A stretch of DNA of 59,895 bases from Gracilariopsis chorda (Eukaryota > Rhodophyta > Florideophyceae > Gracilariales > Gracilariaceae). This document shows, one piece after another, positions 22,201 to 32,068 of the stretch. The stretch lies in assembly GCA_003194525.1 (NCBI GenBank), contig NBIV01000358.1, positions 1 through 59,895 on the forward strand, in the 5' to 3' direction. The notes beneath the pieces were generated by a model. The model was not told the origin of the DNA, ran no database searches, and saw only the letters and a list, made by a program, of their open reading frames with translations. Both the position numbers and the translations under genes were made by a program. Every line of letters starts with the position of its first letter. Within the stretch, counting starts at the first letter, position 1.

Positions 22201-23330
22201 TAACCCTGCGGAGGGATTTCTATTGGCCCGCCATGGCGGTGGATTGCTACGCAACTGTGCGGTTCTGTAGCAAATGCGCGAAGAATCGCGTCAAGCTCCG
22301 CAAAAATGCGAAGAAGATAAAACTATTCCCCGCAAGGGCGCCACTCGAGTTTATTGCAATTGATATCTTCGGACCACTACTCACCACAAAACGTGGAAAC
22401 AAGTTTCTACTTGTCATTAAAGACCGCTTTTCCAAGCTGGTGCGGATTGTCCCTCTTCGGAGGATAACCGCTTTCACGGTGGCCCAGGCTCTGGTGACCC
22501 ACTGGATTTTTGTCTACGGTCCTCCTGTGGAGGTGCTCTCCGATAACGGGAAACAATTGGCGAGCAAGTTCTTCCAGGATGTTTGTCGCATCCTGGATGT
22601 CAAGAATTTGTTCACGACTAGCTACCACCCCCAGTGTAATGGGCAAGTTGAACGGTTTAACCGGACGTTACTCGCGGCGTTACGTTCCTACGTCGCAGAC
22701 CACCCAAAGAACTGGGACATGTACGCTGATGCGGTAACCTACGCGTACAATACGAAGGTACACCGGACTACCGGAGTTTCGCCATTCGAGTTGGTTCTAT
22801 CTAGAACACCCCCGCCTGTGGCGCTGGAATCCCAAGCTACCTTGGACAATTTCCCATCAGAGGGTATCTACCGGCAGCAATGGAATCAATGGCTTTCCAA
22901 GCTGGTCCCCGCTGCGCGGAAGTCTATGGTACGGGCCCAAGCTGCTTACAAGTGGGATTTTGATGCTCGCTTGCGAGGAAAACCCCCCCCGATTTGGGCA
23001 AATAACTACGTCTTCATCAGGAAGGAGTACTACAACCCGGAACGGGAGAAGCGTCATAAACTCTCGCCTGTGGCGGACGGACCCTTCAAGGTCATCTCTG
23101 TTAATGCCGACACTGTCGTTGTAGAGATAGGCGGAGCACACGAGCGGATCTCCCGCGATCGTGTCGTGCTCGCCCCCCCTCCCTCCTCAGAGGTAATCCT
23201 GGATTCAGAACATCCCGTTTCTATGGACTCTGCAACACCGGAATCCTCCGGGAGTACTAGGCCTACGGTACTACCACACCCCAGCCGGGGACTCTCAGAC
23301 CTACCGACCCTGTCGGACTCACCGGCTTAG
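19240..23330 (+). pseudogene. pol of chromovirus copy B: protease, RT, RNase H, integrase
   Basis: Pol starts in the -1 frame relative to gag, with which it overlaps. Domains: protease (VLDTVPAPN near 19500; the usual DTGA is altered), RT (WRFCVDYRRLNAV, YLDDIIIFSNS near 20980), RNase H (VDTDSSDYQVG near 21420; YTDHSSLRWLMN), integrase zinc domain (H..H..CSKCAKNR, 22140-22290), catalytic core with Asp in AIDIFGPL, Asp in LSDNGKQ and Glu in NGQVERFN, then the GPF/Y module (SPVADGPFKVISV). Frameshifts include a lost C at about 20147 (five C; six in A and C) and the four-C run near 20910 shared with copy C. From 21582 to 23330 the frame is open for 582 codons. It ends at TAG (23328). Confidence 0.93.
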
Positions 23331-24812
23331 CCGGGTAATTCGGGCCTCTCAGCGCCCGCCCCTACCACGCCTGCCCCCCTGGCGCGAATTTATACCCGCC
23401 AGGCGGGGAATGTTATCCCTTATCCCGCCGCTCCGTCTAACGAGGGGGAGTAGAACACTCTTTCTCGAGGAACGATATCGCCACCGCAACGGGAAACTCG
23501 TAACATACGGAGCACTGACCGTGGAGCACGGAATATGTCACACGACACTAATCCCCCGTTCTCGGGCAGTGCTGCGCAACAAGAACCAGACGCGCAGGCC
23601 CCGCAAAAGCGGCAAGTATTCCGTTCGTCACGGGAAAACAAAAGGCCCCCCCCCCGAAACCGCAGCAGCGGAAATGCAATCGCCCGATCCATCCCCGGAG
23701 GCATTGCCACAAACGCGGGAAATATACCGTGCTACACGGAAAGTTGAAGCGCAACTACCGCACACCCCTGTCAGGGAAGGATCCCCGATACGGGAGTATG
23801 GTGACGATGGCCCCCAATCCCCCGAGCAGAGCGATGCATCGAAGCCGCCATTGGCAGAAGCCCCCGCAGAAGCGGTCCAATTAGGTCCAGCAGACCCGCG
23901 CCCCGCGGAGAAGAGGCGCCCAGATACGCCAGCGCCGCTGGGAAATACCCACACCCCTCTTGAGGAAAAAGGGAGCCAAGCCGCAGTCGAAGCTTCAGGC
24001 CCTGGCGCGCAAGCGCCGGAAACGCCTCCCGTCGTCAACGGAATCGAAGCCCCCTGAAAAGGGTGTCATCGGCACCTGCCCGGCACCCCCCAAAGGGCAA
24101 TTTTGACCAAAATACCGGTGTACCGGAGTTAGCTCCAGGCAACCCGTCAGTAGCCGGGGACACCACGGCATCGCCGGAACGTATGGTGCAGAGCACTCGT
24201 GCGCCTGGCAAGGAGGCGGTTCGCCATCCAATCACCGTGTCACACGGAACCCCCCAGGGGATCGTGGAAACGCCGATTCCGCAGGAGCGGTCGTCTTCCC
24301 GCAAACTTGCGGTTCGTGAGCTCTACCGCGAAGGCGGAGCCCAAGTCCCCCGACGACTGGCGGTTCGCCCACAATACCGCGGAAGCGGAACCGACCCTGC
24401 CCCAATGGGGAATAACTTGGCGGTGAAAACCAAGACGCCAAACACCCTCTTGAGAGATATCCTCCTGCACGAGCAGCGGCCGCTACCACAGCGCACGGCA
24501 ACGCCGGAGTTATCGCCGAACACCCTGCTAAGGGACATTATACCACTCCGCGAGCATCCCTCACAAGGGAGTACAACCACCACCCGGCACGGCCCGCAGG
24601 TCTACGAACGAGAGTTTGTAGTAGACCGACTTGTCAGACACACCTGGGACCAGGATGGTATTCTACAATACCACGTCCGCTGGTACGGGTATGACCCCAG
24701 TGGGGATACGTGGGAGCCAATCGAACACCTCCCACGGTCGCAGGTCGTGCGATACCACCGTCAAACGGGAACTGCAGCCCCAGCTACGCTGGTTAATGCC
24801 CAAGTCGGGTAA
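23331..24812 (+). pseudogene. Pol C-terminal linker and chromodomain, copy B
   Basis: After the GPF/Y module comes more than 1.2 kb of Pro-, Gly- and Glu-rich linker, then a chromodomain at about 24600-24770: VYEREFVVDRLV..QYHVRWYGYDPSGDTWEPIEHL. The aromatic-cage positions (the first Tyr/Phe, Trp of VRWYGY, Trp of DTWEP) are present, as expected for binding methylated histone H3. Chromodomains on chromovirus integrases direct insertion into heterochromatin. In most described chromoviruses the chromodomain follows the integrase closely, so the linker is unusual. The frame changes from 23410-24057 to 24063-24812; whether these are a decayed single ORF or separate products is not clear. Confidence 0.85.
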
Positions 24813-25028
24813 CTTTGCCGCGCGAGCGGAGGGCGATAGGAAGGGATAACAAGGCAAGGTCCGTCGAAGACGGGGAACTCAAACGAGAATCACCGTTCTA
24901 AACGGGAAAGTTTATTCAAGGCAGCAGCTAGCTCTCCACACACTATACTACAATAGCTGGCTATGCCAGGAAAGAAGGACCGGGAAACTGGACTAGAGGT
25001 TTCACTCACCCCCATCGTCCGGGGCGTA
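24813..25028 (+). other. Spacer between the chromodomain and the antisense ORF
   Basis: Two opposed coding regions converge here. It holds more of the short hairpins but no gene. Confidence 0.5.
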
Positions 25029-26822
25029 TCAACCAGCGAGGCAGTAGGCCAACGCGTCCGCCATAGTGGTGACATCCCCCGATACCTCGGCAGCTCTCAG
25101 ACCGGCACCCCGGAGAAAACGTGCGATGATCTCGTTTTCATTCGCCGTCACCCCGCTGGGGATAGAAGGTCCGGCACTTGCCGCCGAAGGGTCAGCAGCC
25201 GGCTCGGCCGGAGATACCCCCTCTGGGAAAGCTTCCGCGCTAGCGCCGGTTTCCTCTACGTCCATCTCCCTCGTTTTTTCCAGTTCTTTATCGACAATTG
25301 GGTCATCTCCGCCGTATGCACGGTAGTAGTCGACAGAATCGACGTACCCCACCGGGTGGTCTTCCGGCCCATGCCAGGGCGCATCGAGAAGCTCGCGCGC
25401 CTCCTCGGAGGAAATTTCCCGGAACTCCCAGGGGTCGAAGTAGATAAAATCCCCCGCAAGGGCGGTGTTACCGCTGCCGCCATCCAGACGACCGCTTTGT
25501 TCCAGCGCGACCTCACTCCAGCTAACGCTGTCGATGTACCCAAGTAATTGGAGGACCTCTTCATTGTTGGGCTGGCCCCCAAGGGGGATGCGAAGATCCA
25601 AATTGCGGATCGCTGCCCGCACACGCGGTGGAAGGAACCAGAGACGAAACTGGTCGTACGCCTCGTTGAGGATATAAGCCGCAGCGTGGGCCGCCCACTC
25701 CGTAACCACTACGGACCACAACCCCGACCAGGGATCCTGCATGAGCAGCGAACCGAGGTACGTAAGTACCGGCGGGAGTTCTATGTAGCACCCCCGGCAG
25801 GCGTCATGGAAGCGCCACCACTCGGGGAGTGCTACATACCGACCTAGTCGGTGAGGCGGCGCAATCCGCTCTATCTCCACGTTCTGGTACGGGATGAAAT
25901 ACCCGAATCGGGATCGCCAACGCCGCTCGTAGCGGATGAAGTTTTGGAGAAAGTTGGACCGGTATTGCCGGGGAAGATACCTGAACTCCGCCCGAATAAT
26001 CGGTCGCTCCCAACAAAGGGCTTCATGCCGCGCTGCGGGGAAATTCCTCCAAGCGAGGGTCTCGAGGCGGAACAGGTTCTCGCCATACCCAATCTCGCCG
26101 CGAGTGCGGAATTGGCTAACGTCGAAGCCAAACTCCGGTGGGACCGGTACATCGAATGGAGCCCGGCTTTGCCGTTGGTATGCCATGCGCGTCAACGCGG
26201 TCTGCGCTGCAGCGACGGTCTCGCCCGAATTCCTTCGGAGGTGGTGACGCGGAATCGCAATCTGGTGACGCCAATCCCACTATATGGTGACTGCTCTGGG
26301 CAGATCCCCCGGAAGGGTGTCGGAGCCATCCGCATAAGCGGTGACCAATCCCTCATTGAGGACAGCGACCGGGTGAAACCACGGGGCAAGGCACAGGCGC
26401 GACGCGTGATTCCGATTCATCGGTTTGAGCCCCACCAGGGTGTTGTAGGTTGGCCAGTTGAACGCCGGAGCGGTTCCGGAGGATCTCACCGAAGGTGGTA
26501 GTGCGAAGGGATGGTCGGCTGCAGCAGCCACATTCCCCGGTTGTACCGGATGTTGATTGCCCTGAGGGAGGGAAACTGACCGGAAACCGGTGGTGTATCG
26601 CCCGAGAGACCTCGGAGGTTGGCTGTTGTTTTTGATGTTGTTGTCGTTGTTCATTTCTCCCTTTTTGAGGGTGGTTGTTGTTGTTTGTCGGAGTGCGCTC
26701 GGTGACGAGGAAGAGCGGAGGCGAGGATAGGAAATAACAGCTGCAGTAGCAGGGGGTGGTGACTCTGGTGCAGAGGGATTTATCGGAGAACCGGGGACAG
26801 CGCACGCGCTTATATCACCCAT
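25029..26822 (-). CDS. Antisense ORF of chromovirus copy B, unknown protein (one in-frame stop)
   Basis: On the strand opposite gag-pol, between the chromodomain and 3' LTR, a frame of 598 codons runs from ATG 26822 to TGA 25029 with one interruption, TAG at 26280-26282. The part after it (from 26195) is 388 codons without a stop. The protein looks real: aromatic-rich blocks (FRTRGEIGYGENLFRLETLAW, here 21 positions apart from any repeat; LPEWWRFHDACRGCYIELP; SLLMQDPWSGLWSVVV; FYFDPWEF-like segment near 25430) and an acidic tail. I recognise no domain. Antisense ORFs in this position are known from plant Tat/Ogre-type retrotransposons; their function is unsettled. The ATG is 56 bp from the LTR, so an antisense promoter would lie in the LTR. 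Confidence 0.6.
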
Positions 26823-26866
26823 TTTCGTCTGGAAACCCTCCGGATCTGCGGTCGTTTTCCCGTCTT

Positions 26867-26875
26867 AGGGGGGGA
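26867..26875 (+). other. Polypurine tract
   Basis: AGGGGGGGA lies two bases before the 3' LTR, the place where plus-strand DNA synthesis is primed in LTR retroelements. Confidence 0.8.
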
Positions 26876-26877
26876 TA

Positions 26878-27702
26878 TGAAGTGCAACGCCCTCAGGGAG
26901 GGATTCTTGGTACTTGAATGCTTTCCCGATATTATCGGTTGTGTATTGTGTATATGAACTACGCCCCACAATGGTGGATATGGACACGTGGGACACGGTT
27001 TTGGGTCAATTGGCGGTTGGCCACAGTACTGGATGTTGCCACGAAATGTGGAGTATTTTAGTTGATTTTATTTATTATTTTCACACCCATTTCTGAGAAG
27101 CTAGTACTTAGTGCGACGGCACAGTGCCGTCGCACCAGTAAACCTTCCCCAACAAGGGACCCCAACCTGGGGAATTGGCTCTAGTTGTTACCGCTTGCGC
27201 GCGTGCTCTACTCCTCCTTGGAGGGAACCGCCGTGAACCACGGGACATCTAACCGCCTTGCACATCTAAAGGGACCCATCACTGGGAGTCATATTATTCT
27301 AATTGCATTGGTGTTTCGCCCTGTATAGGGATATTGTTACCGGCATCGCCGTTCGCCCCCGTCGCTCTCGCGACTCACTTCGTCCTCTCTTCCTCCTCTT
27401 CGCCCTTCCTTTTCCTCTTTTTAGGGTAGCACCTCCCGCTATCCGCGGCCCTCGTGTGCGCATCCGTTCACACACCTCCACTTACGTGGAAACCTACCTC
27501 TGGCGAGGACGCATTCCCGCTCTCGCGGATACCGATTCTTGTCCTGAACCCTCTTGCGCTAGTCGCGAAGGGTGGCCTCGGTCTTACAAACCGGCTCCGC
27601 CGTGCCACCCCTAGAGGGGCTCTACCCAACTCGGTTCACCTCCACGGAGGAAAGATCCCGAACGTCTTTCGGTGTTTCTCCCCTTTTGGGCGTGGCACCA
27701 AA
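26878..27702 (+). repeat. 3' LTR of chromovirus copy B
   Basis: Aligns with 16140-16964 throughout. The last bases read GCACCAAA before the target duplicate, against GCACCACA in the other LTRs, so the exact end is uncertain by one or two bases. The main palindrome (27113-27133) has two changes that extend its stem to ten pairs. Confidence 0.93.
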
Positions 27703-27707
27703 CGCTC
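27703..27707 (+). repeat. Target site duplication, right copy (CGCTC)
   Basis: Matches 16135-16139. Removing copy B and one CGCTC restores a continuous Harbinger Myb frame. Confidence 0.8.
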
Positions 27708-28464
27708 CTCGCGTCGCTCTTCTCGCTCTAAGAGGCGCTTCTCTTTACCTTCCTCGCGCTCCTTCTCGCGCTCGATACGGTCCGCATTTGCGCGTTTCTG
27801 CTCAAAGGCCAAGCGGTTGCGTTCGAGTTTTACGCGAGCAAGATCAGCCTTTTTGAGATGAAAGGCGAAGCGATCCATCTCACTCCCAACAACTGGCGGA
27901 CCTCGGCTGCCCTTCTTGGGTCTCTTCCCGCTTCTGCTTTCCTTGTCCTTCTCAGGGTCCGAAGCCTCCCAATTTACTGACGAACTGCTGCTTCCGGCAT
28001 CACTTACAGTCTTACGCTTTGTAGCGGCAGATACGAGAGCGGCACCCATGCGTTCCTTATCTTCTTCCTTCTTGCGCTTAGCCGTTTCCAGTGCCTTTTT
28101 TTTGTGAGTCTTAATCGTCTTTTGTCTCCCGCATTGTCATGAGCAGATCGGCAAGCTCCCCCATCTCCCCTCCCCCCACTCCTGACAGCCACTGATTACC
28201 ATTGTCAAGCTTGCGGTATTGCTCCTGCATACGCTTGTAGCGTTCTTGAAGTGGCTTCCAGCCTATAGGGTCACCAGCAAAAGCAAAGTTAGTGGTGACC
28301 TTTGTGGCTGCCTCTTCAAACCACTTCCTCGTCTCGCCATACGGAGGCGGTTGCGCTCTCGCTGCTGCGACTTCGCGCGCAATGACAAGGTCTTGCGCTG
28401 CTGTGTATCGTGACTTCTTTCCGAGGGTTAGGGGCACAGCTTCAACGTCGTATACTTCTCCCAT
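27708..28464 (-). pseudogene. Myb/SANT-like DNA-binding protein of the Harbinger element (broken)
   Basis: Starts MGEVYDVEAV at 28464. A trihelical Myb/SANT-like domain follows (RYTAAQDLVIAREV, RKWFEEAATKV, GWKPLQERYKRMQEQYRK), the type that in PIF/Harbinger elements binds the ends and helps the transposase into the nucleus. After a Lys/Arg- and Ser-rich middle comes a charged coiled coil (ERNRLAFEQKRANADRIERE). One extra T near 28110 shifts the frame, and copy B cuts the coiled coil at 27707. The last codons lie across the insertion at 16139-16106. Confidence 0.85.
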
Positions 28465-28690
28465 CGTGGCTGCGTCGCGGTTGTTGGGCGTGGCTGCGTC
28501 GGGGTTTCTGGGCCGTATGGTGCTCGCGGTGGTGCATGTAAGGCTAGCTCTTTACCGCGAAATTCGTGAAACGCATTACACCTGGTACTCCTAGCTTTAC
28601 TCACGCGACTTCCGTAACGACGCATTATTCAGCATTATTCGTGAAGTCTTCGCTAGAGAATTATGCAAACTAAATGTCGGTGTAATGATT

Positions 28691-28726
28691 TTGGCAGAAT
28701 TCTGCTTCGTACTCTGCAGAATTCGG
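28691..28726 (-). repeat. Candidate right TIR of the Harbinger element
   Basis: Inverted match to 14538-14571, described there. Confidence 0.45.
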
Positions 28727-29122
28727 AATGTGTATGCTCACTAATAACAATACTTTTCGGATTGCGTCGAAAAATGGGATATATAGATACAAGTGGCTGC
28801 TCCCCACTGGCTCATATGATTGAAGACATGGCACCATTTGTTCAAGTGGGATGATTATAGTGCGGCAAGAATGGATTGCACAAGTTTGGTTTGGGCTGGC
28901 AACCGTTACTGGTTTGGGAGCAGCGTTAGTTTTGTTCCCTGGGCGTAAGAATGATCCCTACAGTGCGCACAACGATAATAAATACACCCTACTCTGCTTT
29001 CTTTCTCGCCACATACCAGACCATTCTAGCACTCCCAACCAGAGACCTACGTAGTGAATAGGCAGATATAAAAACCCCCGGTCGCCTATCGAACACGTAC
29101 ACCTGATCTGTACTAATAGCTA
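28727..29122 (+). other. Spacer between two DNA transposons
   Basis: No gene seen. A TATAAAAAC at about 29068 has no ORF that would need it. Confidence 0.5.
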
Positions 29123-29149
29123 CAAAACAGTTATAAATACACGAAAAAA
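29123..29149 (+). repeat. Left TIR of the Tc1-like element
   Basis: Pairs with 31442-31468; preceded by TA. Confidence 0.85.
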
Positions 29150-30066
29150 CAATAAATCCACTTTACTTTACGTGCATCTACAAATAGCTCAGTACTTAGT
29201 AGCACCCCCCTTCTTATCCATAACAGCAAGGAGCCTTCTCGGTATAGATCTGTACAGCTGTTGAAGGTAATCTCCACTATATCGTCCCATACAGCAGTGA
29301 TAGCGTCCTTAAGATCAGTAACATTATTGTACTGCTTTCCATGTCCATAAACACGCCTAGCCATAAGTCCCCACACATTTTCAATAATGTTCAAATCCGG
29401 GGAGTTTGCAGGCCACGGTAAAACGCGTATATTCTTGGTACGCAGCCAGTTCCTTGTGTAGATAGAGGTATGTATGGAAGCATTATCCTGTTGAAAGTGC
29501 CAAGTCCGTTCTTCACCGAAGACACCACCTACTCATGGTAGTAGATTAGACTTTAGTCCCTCACAGGACTTTGTAGAATTCTGATTTCCAGTAATAAAAA
29601 CCAAAGGACAGACTCCATAGCAAGATATTGCTCCCCAAATCATAACCGAATCTCCTCCATTTTGACGATTAAAAAATCGTTGAGGTTCCTTCCGAAGATC
29701 ATGCCAATAGTATGCGAATCCATCCGGTCCATCTAGATTAAACTTCTTCTCATCGCTGAAAATTACCTTGCACCAGAAAAAGTCCCCACGAGACATATTA
29801 CGACGTGCGTATTCTATGCGTGCAGTTTTATGCTTCTGAGTCATTAATGGACCGGTTTCCATTTAGCGATATTGAAGATGTTCACATTGAGATGGTAATT
29901 GCTGAAATCTTCGCATCCCGATGGGTAAATTAAGCGAAGATTTTAGTTGAGAAGCGGATTGAATGCCTTTGGGGGCTTCCCTTAGTAATGCTCTCTTCTG
30001 TTGCACTGACATTTTGGAATTTTTTCTGACGTTTACATGCGGTTTAGTGTAGCATCCGAGATGCAT
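29131..30066 (-). pseudogene. Tc1-like DD34E transposase (broken)
   Basis: On the minus strand: an N-terminal part with RRFQQLPSQCEHL, a stop at 29863, then CKVIFSDEKKFNLDGPDGFAYYW (first catalytic Asp in FSDEKKF), MIWGAISCYG, and after a frame break HFQQDNASIHTS (second Asp), LPWPANSPDLNIIENVW (catalytic Glu). Exactly 34 residues separate the second Asp from the Glu, the DD34E spacing of Tc1-like enzymes. It would cut and paste its own element at TA. The stop and frame change inactivate it. Confidence 0.9.
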
Positions 30067-31441
30067 TGGTATCGGATCACCGAATGATGAGTTAAGTCGA
30101 GGACGACATTCATAGCTTTCGGCTACAGTACCTGGCTGTCCAGCGAGGACTATGAAGGGAACCCCTTTATGGAGGAATGTGGACTACGAATAGTAATTTG
30201 GCACAGCACTGCTGTGCATGGTACTATAGTGGACCTCCACTAATTATTTATTTTATTTTCTTATATTTTATTACTGTAGTTAGTGGAGAGCCACACATTT
30301 AGACCTTACAGTCAGACTACTGAGTGGCTTCGCAGCGTAGAAAAGGGGGACCTGCCCAGGTGAGGGAGGCGAAGGCCAACCAACACCCTCAGCTCTTGAC
30401 CCTTTGGTCAGACCGTCAGGAATCCTAAGTCGTTTACGACACAGGGGCACCTATAGTAACAGTACTTAATCGTTTCTGAGCTATAGCTCTTTGTTCCGAG
30501 GATATCCTCACGTGTTTTACAGCTGACTGTTCTCGTTTTGCTCTCTTGTTTATTGATATTGTTGTGTTTGCCACAGGACCGTCTGATACTCTTATGTTTT
30601 GGCTACGCTGAGTCTTTGCTCTCGGATACGCTGTTCACACGCGTGACACTCGTACTGCTGGTGCTCCCACCTTGGCACTAATCTTCTAGCCCCGTTGCCC
30701 GTATGGCAAAACCCACATTCGTGGTTCGTTTGTGGCTTTCCACCCCGCTACCGAGGCCCTTACAGGCATTGGTGGAATACCACATTTAGATTTCATTTTG
30801 TGTCTCAGTGCTGATTTTACTGCTCCGACGGAGCGGTTGATAATGTCAGCAATTTATCAAAGAGACATTTCTTCATTTCTCAGGGCATGAATTTGACCTA
30901 GTGTACACTCAGAAAGACGAGGGTTTTTCGCCATGTTTGGTTTGGCAAAAAGCTGGGCAAAAGATGTCAAGATATGGCTAAAAACTGTTTATTTGATGAT
31001 GGTAAGTATCTAGTGTCTATCGGACCGATAATCTCGTATGAGGTCAGAACAATCAACTTAACCTTTAATTTTTTGTTATTTTTATCGGATATTTTCGCCT
31101 TTTGTACTCCGTAGAAGTTATGCAACCTGTTTTTGTATACCAAAAATTCTAAACCTCTGTTGTTTATGCTCGGTGAGAAGCAGAAAACTAACACACCGAG
31201 ATGGTTTAATAGAGATGTGCTTGAAAATATGTCGAATTTACTACAGAGCTTCAGAAAACCGGCTTTTTTGATATCACAAACGTACTTTTGATTCAAAAAC
31301 ACCTTTTCTGACGCGTGTATGAAAGGTTCAAAACCTTCAAAAATTAATCATTTTGCAACATTACATCCGGGCGGATAGACACTAGGAAACGGCCGAGGTG
31401 GTTTGAATATGGGGCAGTTTTTGTGGAAGTGTATTTAGTTT
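30067..31441 (-). other. Right interior of the Tc1-like element, no gene recognised
   Basis: Contains the foldback CTCCACTAA..TTAGTGGAG around an AT-rich loop (about 30237-30291) and a second inverted pair, GTGGCTTTCCACC / GGTGGAATACCAC near 30730-30785. A minus frame at 30967-31302 has no recognisable protein. A nested small element is possible. Confidence 0.4.
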
Positions 31442-31468
31442 TTTTTTCGTGTATTTATCACTGTTTCG
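31442..31468 (-). repeat. Right TIR of the Tc1-like element
   Basis: Inverted copy of 29123-29149; followed by TA. Confidence 0.85.
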
Positions 31469-31988
31469 TAGGGTGTAGAGAAGTTTTTTATATTGGTAAA
31501 GTGACATTCTGCCTGGTGCAAAGTTGTGAGCTACAGGGTTTGTTTAGGAGTAAATAGCCTGTACATTTACCAAGGCTACATGGCCAAAAACGGAGAGAAA
31601 GACGCAAAGCCTTTAAGAGTGCTGCGTTTATTTAATGTTGTTTCGCGGACTGTCTAACCTAACTAAGGATTTGTGCGACAACGACCTTCGCACCCCTTAT
31701 CTCAACACCCCCCACTCTTAATGATTTACACATGTATGAGGGGGGTGTTCTTGATTGACGGGGGCGTTGCGCCACAAATTCGCTTTGCACGCCCCCGTTT
31801 GCGCATGCAAAACGCACATTTGGCGCAACGCTTCCCTACCATTTAAAAAATTCAGCAGCAGCAGCAGCAGCAAAGCGTTCAGTTAATTAGCTGCTGCTCC
31901 TGCATGTTGACTGTGCAATGGCTGCTGAATGGCTTGCAATACAATCAAATTGTAGTGCCAGCCACTCAGCAGCAAAAACCCAGCGGTT

Positions 31989-32068
31989 CATTCCGACACG
32001 TGGCAAATTGCACTGCGCCAGTGCAGTGCATTCCAACACGTGGCAAATTGCACTGTGCCAGTGCAGTG
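31989..32068 (+). repeat. Two tandem 40-bp repeats
   Basis: Units 31989-32028 and 32029-32068 share ACACGTGGCAAATTGCACTG and GCCAGTGCAGTG, differing at two positions. Confidence 0.9.

Larger units (their letters stand above)
16140..27702 (+). mobile_element. Chromovirus copy B, complete LTR to LTR (11.6 kb)
   Basis: This is the only complete member here: 5' LTR, primer site, gag, pol (PR-RT-RH-IN), a long linker with a chromodomain, an antisense ORF, a polypurine tract and the 3' LTR, flanked by CGCTC on both sides. It lies in the Myb ORF of a Harbinger element. The LTRs differ at a few percent of positions by eye, so the insertion is not recent. Gag and pol carry several frameshifts and nonsense codons, and the protease motif DTG is DTV. 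The sequence is saturated with short hairpins from end to end. Confidence 0.95.
14538..28726 (+). mobile_element. PIF/Harbinger DNA transposon remnant, split by chromovirus copy B
   Basis: Without the 11.6-kb insertion this is about 2.6 kb. It holds a DDE transposase on the plus strand and a Myb/SANT ORF on the minus strand, converging, which is the standard two-gene Harbinger plan. The right flank (Myb N-terminal part, 28464-27708) and left flank (16139-16106) read in the same frame once copy B and one target duplicate are removed; this shows they were contiguous. The candidate TIRs are 14538-14571 and 28691-28726, both of the form GAATTCTGC..CAGAATTC..GCCAA when read inward. Both genes are broken. 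Confidence 0.8.
29123..31468 (-). mobile_element. Tc1/mariner-type DNA transposon (decayed)
   Basis: The 27-bp ends 29123-29149 and 31442-31468 are inverted copies with two differences, of the form C(A/G)AAACAGT(T/G)ATAAATACACG and then six A. Each is flanked by TA (29121-29122 and 31469-31470), the duplication made by this superfamily. A broken Tc1-like transposase on the minus strand fills the left part. The 1.4 kb on the right is longer than usual and may hold a secondary insertion. Confidence 0.88.

Noticed and set aside
19261..23330. A virus with envelope gene (retrovirus-like)
   Set aside because: The extra ORF after pol is on the opposite strand and has no signal peptide or membrane anchor; the element is an ordinary LTR retrotransposon in this respect.
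29060..29080. TATA box of an unseen gene
   Set aside because: No ORF follows; the adjoining sequence is a transposon terminus.
30967..31302. 111-codon minus-strand ORF in the Tc1-like element
   Set aside because: AT-rich, no transposase motif; the transposase is identified elsewhere in the element.
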